Of a stretch of DNA of 64,000 bases, positions 25,124-33,323 are shown in pieces. The position numbers and the translations under genes were made by a program. The notes beneath the pieces are model-generated. The model made no database searches. It was not told the origin of the DNA and saw only the letters and a program-made list of their open reading frames with translations. Within the stretch, counting starts at the first letter, position 1, and each line of letters opens with the position of its first letter. The DNA comes from Desulfitobacterium hafniense DCB-2 (lineage in GTDB: Bacteria; Bacillota; Desulfitobacteriia; Desulfitobacteriales; Desulfitobacteriaceae), in contig NC_011830.1 in NCBI RefSeq assembly GCF_000021925.1, positions 2,070,501-2,134,500 on the forward strand. Direction: 5' to 3'.

Positions 25124-27700
25124 TTAGAGAATAATCCGCTGGGGTTTTTGCACATCGGCGATTAGGGAGGCGCCGGAATATTTCTCCATATTGCAGACGC
25201 AGCTGTTCCAGCCGGAGACCCCTTGGCCGGTGGAGACCGGTCCGCAGAGAATATTGTCCGCTCCTCCGGTATCGATGCCGGTTTTTTCATCCATATCGAC
25301 CCAGGAGCCATGGGGCAGACCAATGACGCCGGGCATAAAGCGATCGGTAAGGCAGGCGGTGCGCAGGGTTTTGCCGTGCTGGCTGGTTAGTAAGACCGTA
25401 TCCCCATCGGCAAGCCCTTTTTCCTTGGCATCCTGGGTGCTGATGTAGACCGGATTGGGCCAGGTTTCTCTGAGCCACTGCACATTGTCGAAGACGGTGT
25501 GGGAGCGGCGGAGGTAGTGGGGATTGATCACCTGGTAAGGATAGTCGCCTTTGATTTTGCCCTGCCAGTCTTTAAAGGTTGCCTCATAGCCTTCCACAGG
25601 GGGAATATGAGTGGGTATGGGCTTGATCTCACTATAGCCCAGGTTATTGATGGTATCTCCCAGCACTTGAGAGTAGATTTCCATCTTACCGCTGGCTGAA
25701 TTGGGGCGGGGATTGGCTGCCGGGTCATCTCTGAATTCTTTAAAGGCGATAAAGCCATAGTTGTCTCCCGGTTTTCGTTCAACTTGGAAAATACCCTTTT
25801 CCTGGAACTCTTTTAAACCAATCCGTCCTTCCTGAGGCTTGCCCTGAACACCCCATTCGGCAATATCGGCCTCCGTGATGGTGACCATGGGGATTTTGCT
25901 TATCCCGTCTTCATGGGTGGTGGTTGCACCGGCAATCTGATTGAAAAACTGTTGTTTGGCATCGATGGGAAAAGCTTGATCCGGATCGATCCCTAAGCGT
26001 TTGGCCAGTTCGATGGCAATCCATTCGTCACTTTGACATTCATACATGGGTTCGGTGATTTGGGAATACATAATCACCATTTCTCGATTACCGGTTAAAA
26101 ACCCGCCGATTTTTTCCCATTCCGTGGTGACGGGGAGGACAAAGTCGGAATACTTGGCGTTGGTGGTGAGGAACTGACCGTGACTGACGACCAAATCCAC
26201 TTTGCGGTGAGCTTCAATACCTTTGGTCATCCCGTCTCTGGATTGCAAGGCCGCACCGCTGTCGTGATAAATCAGGCGGATATCAATATCCCGTGTTTCC
26301 CCTTTATAATACTTCTGATGACCTGTCCAGTTATATTTGCCGTCGACAATCGCCCGCCACATTTCCGTATCATTAAAGCTGTCGTCAACTGGGTTTTTAA
26401 TTGAAGGCAATTTATTGGAGCCGGGTTTTACCAGCATGTCGCCCCCGTTACTGGAGCGGCTGTGGCAACTGATTCCGCACATATGGCCGGATTTTCCCAG
26501 ATGTCCGGTCATGGCTCCGATGGTCATAAAGAGCTGAGGCAGATTATCCGTATTTTGAGTTCTGGCAGAGGCCCAGCCGGTTAAAATGGCTACTTTTTTA
26601 TTCTTGTTCATGGCCCGGGCCAGATAGCGGATCCTGTCCGGAGCGACGCCGCTGATTTCGGCAGCCCATTCTGCATTTTTGGGGATACCGTCATAGGTGC
26701 CGAGAACATAATCTTTAAAATTGTCTTGGGGGTTGGTGCCTTCCGGCATACTCTCAGCATCAAAACCGAGGGTGTTCTTTTTCAGGAATTCCCAGTCAAT
26801 TAAAGGATTGTGGACCGGATCGTCTTCTTCCAGTAAAGTATAGGCAACTCCCAGAAGCAGTGCCGTATCCGTAACAGGCCGGCAGGGAATCCAATCCGCC
26901 TCCAGCAGGCCATAAGTATCGTTATAATAAGGATCAACCGCAATAAACTCGGCCCCGGCCTTTTTCACCTGAAGGAAATTATAGGCGGGATTGCCGGCGG
27001 AACTCCAGGCCGGATTGAGGCCAAACATAATAACGGTATCACAGTTGCGCATATCCAACCTGTCATTGATCCCCGAATTGGACTCCGGGCTGTAACCGAT
27101 GACATCGGGAGTATAAGTCCAGTTACCCCGGGATGTGGTTCCCCAATGGGGCACATATCCCCCGTATAAAGCCAAAACCTTGGAGACGGGGCCGCCATCG
27201 GCAAAAAGTGAACGGTTATCCTTTTCCGCTTTGATTCTTTTTATTTCTCCGGCAATGGCATCCAGGGCTTCATCCCAGGATACCCGCACCCATTCGTCCT
27301 GACCCCGGAGCTCTTTCTTGCCTCCGCCCGGTTCCCAGTTCTTCCTCTTCATCGGATACTTCAGACGGTCAGCGCCAAAAACCTGCTGCCGTTGAGCCCG
27401 TCCCCGCACGCAGGCCCGTTGTTGCGGATAGTCCGGGCTGTCCGGGTGGGTGTCGTCGGTTTTTTGCCGGATGACCACCCCATCCACCACATAGGCCTTG
27501 TTAAGACATCGTCCGCCGCAGTTATGCCAGCAGGCGGCGGTGATCCATTTGCCTTCTTTGCCGGCGGCTTGATCGGCTGTGGCCTGGGTTAAGCTGCTGC
27601 CGCAGCCGGCAAGAGATAGGCTGGCTGTGGCGGCGGCACTGGCTAAAATGAAGGAGCGCCGGCTTAATTTAGCACCTGTGATTTTGTCAATGAAATCCAT
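25124..27700 (-). CDS. dmsA: DMSO-reductase-family molybdopterin oxidoreductase (DmsA-like), copy 1
   Basis: 858 residues. The N-terminus carries a twin-arginine signal (LSRRSFILA) and also a lipobox-like LSLAGC, so a Tat-exported lipoprotein is possible. A [4Fe-4S] site follows (ACWHNCGGRCLNK...RACVRG). The Mo-bisMGD domains contain the Ser-rich loop expected to hold the metal ligand (IGYSPESNSGINDRLDMRNCD) and the cofactor-binding C-terminal domain. It is the catalytic subunit of an outward-facing terminal reductase. The true electron acceptor cannot be told from sequence; DMSO, TMAO or other oxo compounds are candidates. Part of the duplicated dmsABC locus. Confidence 0.9.
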   Translation of the reverse strand: MDFIDKITGAKLSRRSFILASAAATASLSLAGCGSSLTQATADQAAGKEGKWITAACWHNCGGRCLNKAYVVDGVVIRQKTDDTHPDSPDYPQQRACVRGRAQRQQVFGADRLKYPMKRKNWEPGGGKKELRGQDEWVRVSWDEALDAIAGEIKRIKAEKDNRSLFADGGPVSKVLALYGGYVPHWGTTSRGNWTYTPDVIGYSPESNSGINDRLDMRNCDTVIMFGLNPAWSSAGNPAYNFLQVKKAGAEFIAVDPYYNDTYGLLEADWIPCRPVTDTALLLGVAYTLLEEDDPVHNPLIDWEFLKKNTLGFDAESMPEGTNPQDNFKDYVLGTYDGIPKNAEWAAEISGVAPDRIRYLARAMNKNKKVAILTGWASARTQNTDNLPQLFMTIGAMTGHLGKSGHMCGISCHSRSSNGGDMLVKPGSNKLPSIKNPVDDSFNDTEMWRAIVDGKYNWTGHQKYYKGETRDIDIRLIYHDSGAALQSRDGMTKGIEAHRKVDLVVSHGQFLTTNAKYSDFVLPVTTEWEKIGGFLTGNREMVIMYSQITEPMYECQSDEWIAIELAKRLGIDPDQAFPIDAKQQFFNQIAGATTTHEDGISKIPMVTITEADIAEWGVQGKPQEGRIGLKEFQEKGIFQVERKPGDNYGFIAFKEFRDDPAANPRPNSASGKMEIYSQVLGDTINNLGYSEIKPIPTHIPPVEGYEATFKDWQGKIKGDYPYQVINPHYLRRSHTVFDNVQWLRETWPNPVYISTQDAKEKGLADGDTVLLTSQHGKTLRTACLTDRFMPGVIGLPHGSWVDMDEKTGIDTGGADNILCGPVSTGQGVSGWNSCVCNMEKYSGASLIADVQKPQRIIL

Positions 27701-27803
27701 CTGTTAAGCCTCCCTTAAAATTACAAAATAGTGAAAGATTTTACTAAATAGACTGAATGAATGTGGCCTCCTTTCTTTATGTAGGTATCGCACGATATAG
27801 TAT

Positions 27804-27882
27804 GTGAAAAGTCCGACTAACTAAATTATAGCAGTAAAATCTTAACCAATTATTATTAATCATTAACATAGTATTAAAATTG
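27804..27882 (-). promoter_or_regulatory. dms copy 1 promoter with CRP/FNR-family-like site at -41.5
   Basis: A block nearly identical to the one ahead of dms copy 2. On the minus strand TATAAT is at 27830-27825 with no good -35. A 14-bp half-palindrome TTATT-AATC-ATTAA (27853-27866) is centred 41.5 bp upstream of the predicted start. It matches 9 of 10 positions of the CprK dehalobox TTAAT-N4-ATTAA. Class II activation by a CRP/FNR-family protein is inferred. The block is AT-rich, so chance is possible. Confidence 0.5.
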
Positions 27883-28024
27883 CATTTTGGCCCGAAGTGG
27901 GGTGAAGGAGGATGATCTGTTGCGTAGTTTGCTGTTGAATCCCGTTGACCGGCAAAAAAGATGATATCAGAGTTAGAAAATGGTATAATAGAATGGAAAT
28001 ATTATGAAGAAGGGAGTGAGGCTT

Positions 28025-28117
28025 ATGCAGCAACGCTTCAATCCAGGCAGGATAGGGCTAGCTTTGTGCACAATGCTCTCGCTTCTTAAAGTTTTAGAAC
28101 TTTTTACTGTCCAGTAG
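28025..28117 (+). pseudogene. 30-codon ORF remnant in the dms-hic spacer
   Basis: ATG with GAAGGGAG upstream opens MQQRFNPGRIGLALCT and closes at TAG after 30 residues. No family is recognised. TATAAT at 27984-27989 lies upstream. It may be the 5' end of a decayed gene. The rest of 27883-28150 shows no gene. Confidence 0.25.
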
Positions 28118-28149
28118 ATAACCAAGAGGGAAATACTGTAAATACAACG

Positions 28150-28199
28150 AAGTATATGTAAGATACTTCTTATATTGTATTACAGAAAACTGGTATAAT
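28150..28199 (+). promoter_or_regulatory. Promoter region and dyad of the original hicAB operon
   Basis: AAGTAT (28150-28155) and ATACTT (28163-28168) form an inverted repeat 26 bp ahead of TATAAT (28194-28199). The hicA start codon follows at 28223 with AGGAGG upstream. HicB proteins autoregulate through dyads at such promoters; the exact site is an inference. Confidence 0.45.
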
Positions 28200-28250
28200 G
28201 GTCATGTAGGAGGATCGGGCAGATGGGTCAATTCGAAAAGATATTACTAA

Positions 28251-29759
28251 CTCAACTTTCGCAGCGCGAAAATCTGTTCAAACTCAGTCTACTACTGGAT
28301 TAGGCTAAAAATATTTTGTTCATTGACAGAAAAACACCTTTCGAATTGGTAAAATGGAAGTGACCAAACAACCATAATTTCCAAAACAGAAAGGTGCGTA
28401 TCTCCATGTTACAACACAACTCTCTGCCTGAACAGCATCAAAATCAGCTTTCTTTAATTTTTTCTTCCCTTAAGCTTAGTCAGCTGCTTCGAGCCGCTGG
28501 GATCCGCAAGTCCTATGGGGTTTCAAGCTTCGTTGTCTTCCAAATCATTTTCCAACTCGTTTTTCAAGGTCGAAATCTGTTTCGGCTGTTAGAAGGAAGC
28601 CGGGCAGAATCTCTTCCAGGTAAAGATGTTGTTTATCGGTTTCTCAATGACTCTCGGTATAACTGGAGGCGTTTTTACCAGTTACTCAGCCTCAAGATGG
28701 TCGGACGCTTTGAAAAGCTCACCTCTGCGCAGCGTATCCGTGTTTTTATCGTAGATGATTCTGTAATGGAGCGCGAACGAAGCAAGAAAGTTGAACTCTT
28801 AGCCCGAGTGTTTGACCATGTTTCGGGCCGCTTTGTTCGCGGTTACACCTTACTAACCTTGGGCTGGTCTGACGGGTTCAGCTTCGCACCCCTTGATTTT
28901 ACATTGATGAGTTCTGCAAAAGCTAAAAATCGTCTTTGTGAAATGAGAGAGGACTTAGACAAACGCTCCGTAGGCTATAAGCGTCGCCTGGAAGCGATGA
29001 GCCCTAAACCGGACACCGTGGTTCAAATGCTTGAACGAGCTCTCAAAGCCGGATTCTCAGCGGATTACGTCCTAATGGATAGTTGGTTTACCCATGCTCC
29101 ACTTTTGCAAAAGCTAAGGGATAAGGAGCTTCACGTTATTGGAATGGTTAAAGAACTTAAGCAGCGTTATCTCTTTGAAGGAAAATCACTCAGTTTACGA
29201 GAGCTCTACGCGAGAGTCCCAAAGAACCCGAAAGCAGAAATACTGGGTTCAGTGCGTGTTCATACCCCTTCAGGCTTAGCTTTAAAAGTTGTTTTCGTCC
29301 AGAATCGAAACAACCGAAGAGAGTGGTTAGCGATCTTAACCACCGATCTTTCCTTAGAAACTACTGAAGTCGTAAGAATTTACGGGATGCGTTGGAGTAT
29401 CGAAACGTTTTTCAAAATGGCCAAATCGCATTTGAAGCTAGGAACTGAATTTCAGGGCCGATCCTTCGATATGATGGTTAGTCACACAACCATAGTCTTT
29501 ACCCGTTACCTCATCCTGGAGTGGGAACGAAGAGAAAACAATGATGAACGCTCTCTTGGGGGACTCTTTTATCTTTTTGCTGATGAGGTTATGGATTTAG
29601 ACTTGAAAACAGCACTACGTCAGTTAATGACGTTTGTTCTTAATCTACTACCCAATAAACCAGAGAATAACGAATCACTCAGTCAATTACAAAAGTGGAT
29701 TGCTGCATTACCCAGTTATATCAAGGCTCTATTCCCTCAACTGGGGTGCGAAAGTTGAG
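28251..29759 (+). mobile_element. IS4-family insertion sequence, 1509 bp, in hicA
   Basis: Terminal inverted repeats CTCAACTTTCGCA (28251-28263) and TGCGAAAGTTGAG (29747-29759), perfect over 13 bp, flanked by the 7-bp direct repeat TTACTAA (28244-28250 and 29760-29766). It contains one transposase gene, whose stop codon lies in the right repeat. The intact structure and perfect duplication suggest a recent insertion. Confidence 0.93.
28406..29758 (+). CDS. IS4-family DDE transposase
   Basis: 450 residues from the ATG at 28406 (AAAGGTG 9 nt upstream; a GTG at 28394 is also in frame). DDE motifs: VDDSVMER (first Asp), LMDSWFTH (second Asp) and the IS4 signature Y-(2)-R-(3)-E-(6)-K in YGMRWSIETFFKMAK. 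Full length for the family, with no frameshift. The stop TGA lies inside the right terminal repeat. It is unrelated in sequence to the transposase of the neighbouring element. Confidence 0.93.
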   Translation: MLQHNSLPEQHQNQLSLIFSSLKLSQLLRAAGIRKSYGVSSFVVFQIIFQLVFQGRNLFRLLEGSRAESLPGKDVVYRFLNDSRYNWRRFYQLLSLKMVGRFEKLTSAQRIRVFIVDDSVMERERSKKVELLARVFDHVSGRFVRGYTLLTLGWSDGFSFAPLDFTLMSSAKAKNRLCEMREDLDKRSVGYKRRLEAMSPKPDTVVQMLERALKAGFSADYVLMDSWFTHAPLLQKLRDKELHVIGMVKELKQRYLFEGKSLSLRELYARVPKNPKAEILGSVRVHTPSGLALKVVFVQNRNNRREWLAILTTDLSLETTEVVRIYGMRWSIETFFKMAKSHLKLGTEFQGRSFDMMVSHTTIVFTRYLILEWERRENNDERSLGGLFYLFADEVMDLDLKTALRQLMTFVLNLLPNKPENNESLSQLQKWIAALPSYIKALFPQLGCES

Positions 29760-29797
29760 TTACTAAAAATACTATGTGGAACAAAAGATAAAGATAT

Positions 29798-31390
29798 CAG
29801 TAGCGTTGCATTGAAATAAAAAGCTTATGTCAATAGAAAAACCCTCATAATTTCAATTGTTCATAAATCCCTTATATGGTGTATACAACCATTTGCTTTC
29901 TCTCTCTTCTGCCAAAAGGAACATTCACCTAAAAGGCAGTCCTATTCCACATTTTTACACATATGCTTTACAGTATCACTGGGTCATAGGTTAAATCATC
30001 GAGCCATTGGGTCTCTTCTTCTTTCAAGATAGAATGCTCCGTCATTCTATAGATCTCCTCATAACGGATTCGTTTGGAGCCCTTTCTCCTTCGTCGTCGC
30101 AGCTTCTCCAAAAACTCTTCATACCTCTCAAACAGACAGGCGATCAGCAGTCGCTGCAAAGTGAGTAAATCTCTTGGATAGCCCGCCTCAAGCTTGAGCA
30201 GAACTAATAAGCAATACATCATCAGGGCTAGGAGGATTTGGTTGATGACTGCGGTCTCACTCGTGCCGTAAAAGTGTTTAATTTGAGCATGCTGCTTGAG
30301 CCATTTAAAAAATAACTCAATCTGCCAGCGATAGCGATAGATCTCACCGAGTTCTTCGGCACTTAGGTTAAAATCATTCGTCAGGATGGTGAAGGGTTCA
30401 TGGACGTTATCATCTATCGTCACTTCCCGAAGGGTATGCTTCATTTTTCGAGAACCTGCTCCTAAGATGACATCCACGTCCTCTTCGATGAGCCCATCTT
30501 CTTTGACTGGACGTTCTACTCCAGTAAACTCTATCACCGCGTTGTTTTTGAGACGAGTCACAAAGCGTATTCCCTTTTCACAGTAATCATCAAAGAGCTT
30601 ATAATCCACATAACCCCGATCAAAGATATTCAAAGCCTCTTGGTCTTGAACAATGAGCTCATCCAGTTTCTTGCGGTCGGCGGTCTTGGCCGGGGTAACG
30701 AGCACTTCATCCGGGACAGCCATTGCATCAAAGCTTAAACGCAGATGCATTTTGACACCGGCTTTGCTCTTTCTAAAGACTGCCCAGGGGTAGCGGGAAA
30801 GGCATAGGCTCATGGTGGATGCATCAATCATGTACAATTTTCCGAGTTGCTGCCGAATCTTCCCATACCCTTGCTTTTGAGCTACGTTATGTAAAGTGCC
30901 CTTAAAAAGCATTTCCGGAACTTGAGTGGGTAAGGTCTTTAACCTTCGGGAAATCTGGCTGTGACTAATGCTTTCGAGTCCGATAGCTTGACCTAAACTG
31001 TCATGGTGAACACTTGTACTGATCTTTCGCAAAGCTCTGTATTCTTGAAGTTGAGCATGGCTAATGAGGAGAGTGAGTTGATTGGTTGTTAGTTTTTGAG
31101 ACCGAAGGTCAAGGCCAGGGACCTCCCGGTGAATAGTTTCCCATAGATCTTTCGAAAAAAACGGCTGAAAGGCTTGCATAAATGTGGATTGCGTAGTATC
31201 CTTGTCCTGCATTGTTATCTCCTTATAATTTGAGATTTGGGCAAGGACTACCCTATCTCTTATTATAAGGATTTTTTCATGATGTTTACAGAAATAATTA
31301 GGAATAACCGGTGATTTCGAGGAAATTTGCTTAAATATGAGCAAATTTAAACCTTGACTTTTTCGTTGCTATCTTTATGCAACGCTACTG
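29798..31390 (-). mobile_element. Second IS4-family insertion sequence, 1593 bp, in hicA
   Basis: Perfect 14-bp terminal inverted repeats CAGTAGCGTTGCAT (29798-29811) and ATGCAACGCTACTG (31377-31390), flanked by the 9-bp direct repeat TAAAGATAT (29789-29797 and 31391-31399). The transposase is on the minus strand, with about 170 bp of non-coding sequence at each end. Only 31 bp of hicA separate it from the first element after allowing for duplications. Confidence 0.93.
29968..31212 (-). CDS. IS4-family DDE transposase (second element)
   Basis: 414 residues from the ATG at 31212, preferred because TAAGGAG lies 6-8 nt upstream; a longer in-frame start at 31344 has no such site. DDE motifs: MIDASTMSL, IFDRGYVDY and YRYRWQIELFFKWLK (the IS4 Y-R-E-K signature). 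The C-terminus has a basic run (RRRRRKGSKR). Complete and apparently functional. Confidence 0.93.
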   Translation of the reverse strand: MQDKDTTQSTFMQAFQPFFSKDLWETIHREVPGLDLRSQKLTTNQLTLLISHAQLQEYRALRKISTSVHHDSLGQAIGLESISHSQISRRLKTLPTQVPEMLFKGTLHNVAQKQGYGKIRQQLGKLYMIDASTMSLCLSRYPWAVFRKSKAGVKMHLRLSFDAMAVPDEVLVTPAKTADRKKLDELIVQDQEALNIFDRGYVDYKLFDDYCEKGIRFVTRLKNNAVIEFTGVERPVKEDGLIEEDVDVILGAGSRKMKHTLREVTIDDNVHEPFTILTNDFNLSAEELGEIYRYRWQIELFFKWLKQHAQIKHFYGTSETAVINQILLALMMYCLLVLLKLEAGYPRDLLTLQRLLIACLFERYEEFLEKLRRRRRKGSKRIRYEEIYRMTEHSILKEEETQWLDDLTYDPVIL

Positions 31391-31593
31391 TAAAGATATA
31401 GATTTTGCTGATCTCTGCAAAGTGTTGGGACACCTTGATTTTAAGGAACGTATTAGCGGTAGTCATCATATTTTTCATAAAGACGGCATGGATGAAATTA
31501 TAAATATTCAACCAAATGGGTCTAAAGCAAAGCCGTATCAAGTTAAGCAGGTAAGACAAATTATTTTGAAATATAAACTTGGAGGTGGTATTG

Positions 31594-31803
31594 ATGCATA
31601 AATATGAGATAATCATCTACTGGAGCGATGAAGACGAGGCATATATTGCAGAAGTGCCGGAATTGCCAGGATGTTGTGCTGACGGCAAAACGCACCAGGA
31701 AGTTTTAAGGAATGTCGAAATAGTTATTAACGAATGGATAGAAACTGCAAAATCCTTAGGAAGAACCATTCCAAAACCCAAAGGGAGATTATTATTTGCA
31801 TAA
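31594..31803 (+). CDS. hicB: HicB antitoxin, intact
   Basis: 69 residues from ATG 31594 (GGAGGTG 8 nt upstream). An in-frame TTG at 31579 is less likely because it would overlap the ribosome site. It has the partial RNase-H-like HicB fold: YEIIIYWSDEDEAYIAEVPELPGCCADGKTHQEVLRNV. No separate C-terminal DNA-binding domain is present, so it is the short HicB form. It overlaps the hicA end by 8 nt. With hicA destroyed and cut from its promoter by about 3.1 kb of IS DNA, it is an orphan antitoxin whose expression is doubtful unless an IS end supplies a promoter. Confidence 0.9.
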   Translation: MHKYEIIIYWSDEDEAYIAEVPELPGCCADGKTHQEVLRNVEIVINEWIETAKSLGRTIPKPKGRLLFA

Positions 31804-31809
31804 GATCAA

Positions 31810-31855
31810 GATAAGGCCCTTGACACTTCCTGCCGGGAAGGTCAAGGGCCTTATC
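31810..31855 (+). terminator. Bidirectional terminator between hicB and dmsC copy 2
   Basis: GATAAGGCCCTTGAC (31810-31824) pairs perfectly with GTCAAGGGCCTTATC (31841-31855), with an inner CTTCC/GGAAG stem. Convergent genes lie on both sides. Confidence 0.82.
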
Positions 31856-31892
31856 GTTTACTTGGGCACGATGATCAGGGTAATCAGGATGA

Positions 31893-32726
31893 TCAGGTAA
31901 TGCCGATGGTTGTGGTCACAATCGCCGCATAAAAGACATACCGCCCAATCAGTTCGCCAAAGACCAGGAGAGCACAGGCCAGATAAACATGACCGGCTTT
32001 AAAGCCGCTGCCGGACTTTTGCTTGGAGGGCCAGAAGAGGAGCACCGCGCCCCCCAGGATCAGCAGCCATTTGAGGGCGATAACCATGGTCATGCTGCTT
32101 AAGATGGCTGCGCTGGTTTGGGCAGCCATGCCTGCCTTACCTAAACTTAAGGCATGGGGAACGGCAGAGACGGCCTGAAAGATCACTGCAGCCAGGACAA
32201 TGGCTCCGTAGATCTTTTTATCCACACTCTGCAATTCCTTGAGGCTGGTGGCGATAAAGAGCAGAGCACCGATGGCAAGGGTCGTGGTATAGAAATCGAT
32301 GAAGGTATTGGCTCCCTGCCAGACCGGCACCGTGGTGGAGGAATAGAGTTTCCCCATAGAGAAGACGGCGACCAGACCGACCAGACTGCCTCCCCAGCGC
32401 AGGAGCAGATCCAGGCTGGCGTTGCCAGGCTTAAAGTGCTGCACCAGGGCATAGAGGACGGCGATGCCGGCGAAGAAGCCGCATAAAAGGGCTTCATTGC
32501 TTAACCAGGATGTGCCCAGATGAGAGAGGGAATTTAAGAAAGCCATGGGTCGGCCCAGATGCAGCAGGGAGGCCAGAATGCCGACGAGACTCAACCCTGC
32601 GGCAGCATAGGAAGCTGTTTTAAAGGTCTTATCCTGGTAAAGCTGTTTGCTGATGGTGATAAAGAACATGATCCCAATGGCGGCTTGCATGCAGAAGGAA
32701 AAGATCAATAAACTGGTTTCGCCCAT
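31893..32726 (-). CDS. dmsC: DmsC-type membrane anchor, copy 2
   Basis: 277 residues, near-identical to the anchor at 23693-24526, with the same hydrophobic pattern and the same 2-nt distance from dmsB. It ends the second dms operon just before a strong terminator. The few substitutions are conservative. Both copies look functional. Confidence 0.85.
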   Translation of the reverse strand: MGETSLLIFSFCMQAAIGIMFFITISKQLYQDKTFKTASYAAAGLSLVGILASLLHLGRPMAFLNSLSHLGTSWLSNEALLCGFFAGIAVLYALVQHFKPGNASLDLLLRWGGSLVGLVAVFSMGKLYSSTTVPVWQGANTFIDFYTTTLAIGALLFIATSLKELQSVDKKIYGAIVLAAVIFQAVSAVPHALSLGKAGMAAQTSAAILSSMTMVIALKWLLILGGAVLLFWPSKQKSGSGFKAGHVYLACALLVFGELIGRYVFYAAIVTTTIGIT

Positions 32727-32728
32727 AG

Positions 32729-33304
32729 TTAGATCTCCTTTGCTTTGAAATCATTTTGCTTGGCGTTGTTTTTGGCTTGAATCAGCAGAGCGGGCTTGGT
32801 GACCGCCGCAGCAGGCAGGAAGGGGAGTTCCTGGACACTGTCCCCGTGTTTGGCCTTGAGCTCCTCTAAGTCTCCCCATTCTAAGGCGCGCATGGGGCAG
32901 GCATCCACGCAGACAGGGTTTTCCCCTGCTTCGATGAGATCCTTGCACATGTTGCATTTGCTGATTTGTCCCAGTTCGGGGATGAATTGGGGGACGCCGT
33001 AAGGACAGTTCCAGGTACAGTAGCGGCAGCCGATGCACTTGGCTTTATCATGATCCACAATGCCGTTTTCCAGCTTGTGCAGGGCTTGGGTGGGACAGCC
33101 CTCGACACATTTGGGGTTTTCGCAGTGATTGCAGGTGCCGGAATAGTGAAAAATCCCTGGCTTTGGATAGGAACCGGTTTCAAAGGCTTTGACCTGACGG
33201 AAGATCGTTCCCACGTTCAGATCGTTTTTATCCTTGCAGGACACCTGACAGGTGCGGCAGCCGATGCAAGAGGTCATATCAAAATAGAATCCGTATTGAC
33301 TCAT
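32729..33304 (-). CDS. dmsB: DmsB-type four-cluster [4Fe-4S] subunit, copy 2
   Basis: 191 residues, the same protein sequence as copy 1 at 24529-25104. All sixteen cluster cysteines are present. The near absence of even silent changes against a more diverged neighbouring dmsA 5' part points to recent sequence homogenisation between the two loci. Confidence 0.92.
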   Translation of the reverse strand: MSQYGFYFDMTSCIGCRTCQVSCKDKNDLNVGTIFRQVKAFETGSYPKPGIFHYSGTCNHCENPKCVEGCPTQALHKLENGIVDHDKAKCIGCRYCTWNCPYGVPQFIPELGQISKCNMCKDLIEAGENPVCVDACPMRALEWGDLEELKAKHGDSVQELPFLPAAAVTKPALLIQAKNNAKQNDFKAKEI

Positions 33305-33323
33305 AATCCTTCACGCTCCTTTC

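Larger units (their letters stand above)
23690..27885. repeat. Segmental duplication, dms copy 1
   Basis: About 4.2 kb including dmsCBA and its promoter, repeated in the same orientation at 31890-36080. Identity drops abruptly at both outer edges. Inside, the stretch 24160-25639 is almost identical to its counterpart, whereas 25640-27300 is clearly diverged. Confidence 0.9.
28223..31601 (+). pseudogene. hicA: hicA toxin gene split into three pieces by two IS insertions
   Basis: Pieces 28223-28250, 29767-29797 and 31400-31601 join exactly (28+31+202 = 261 nt) into an 86-residue HicA mRNA-interferase-like protein once both IS elements and one copy of each target duplication are removed. The rebuilt protein begins MGQFEKILLKILCGTKDKDI and continues DFADLCKVLG..., with the HicA GSHHIFHKDG catalytic-His region and a C-terminal QVRQIILKY helix. 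The 3' piece can still be read from an ATG at 31377, but that codon and the next four (MQRYC) come from the IS end, so a HicA annotated there would be an artefact. The original ribosome site is AGGAGG before 28223. The toxin is very likely inactive. Confidence 0.92.

Noticed and set aside
27845..27882. Exact CprK dehalobox in other TTAA pairs of the dms promoter
   Set aside because: The other TTAA pairs are spaced by 3, 7 or 10 nt rather than 6, so only the 14-bp near match at 27853-27866 was kept.
29930..31255. GGCAGTCCT/GGGTAGTCC similarity first taken as the ends of the second IS
   Set aside because: Only 13 of 18 match and there is no target duplication; the 14-bp perfect repeats at 29798 and 31377 with a 9-bp duplication are clearly the true ends.
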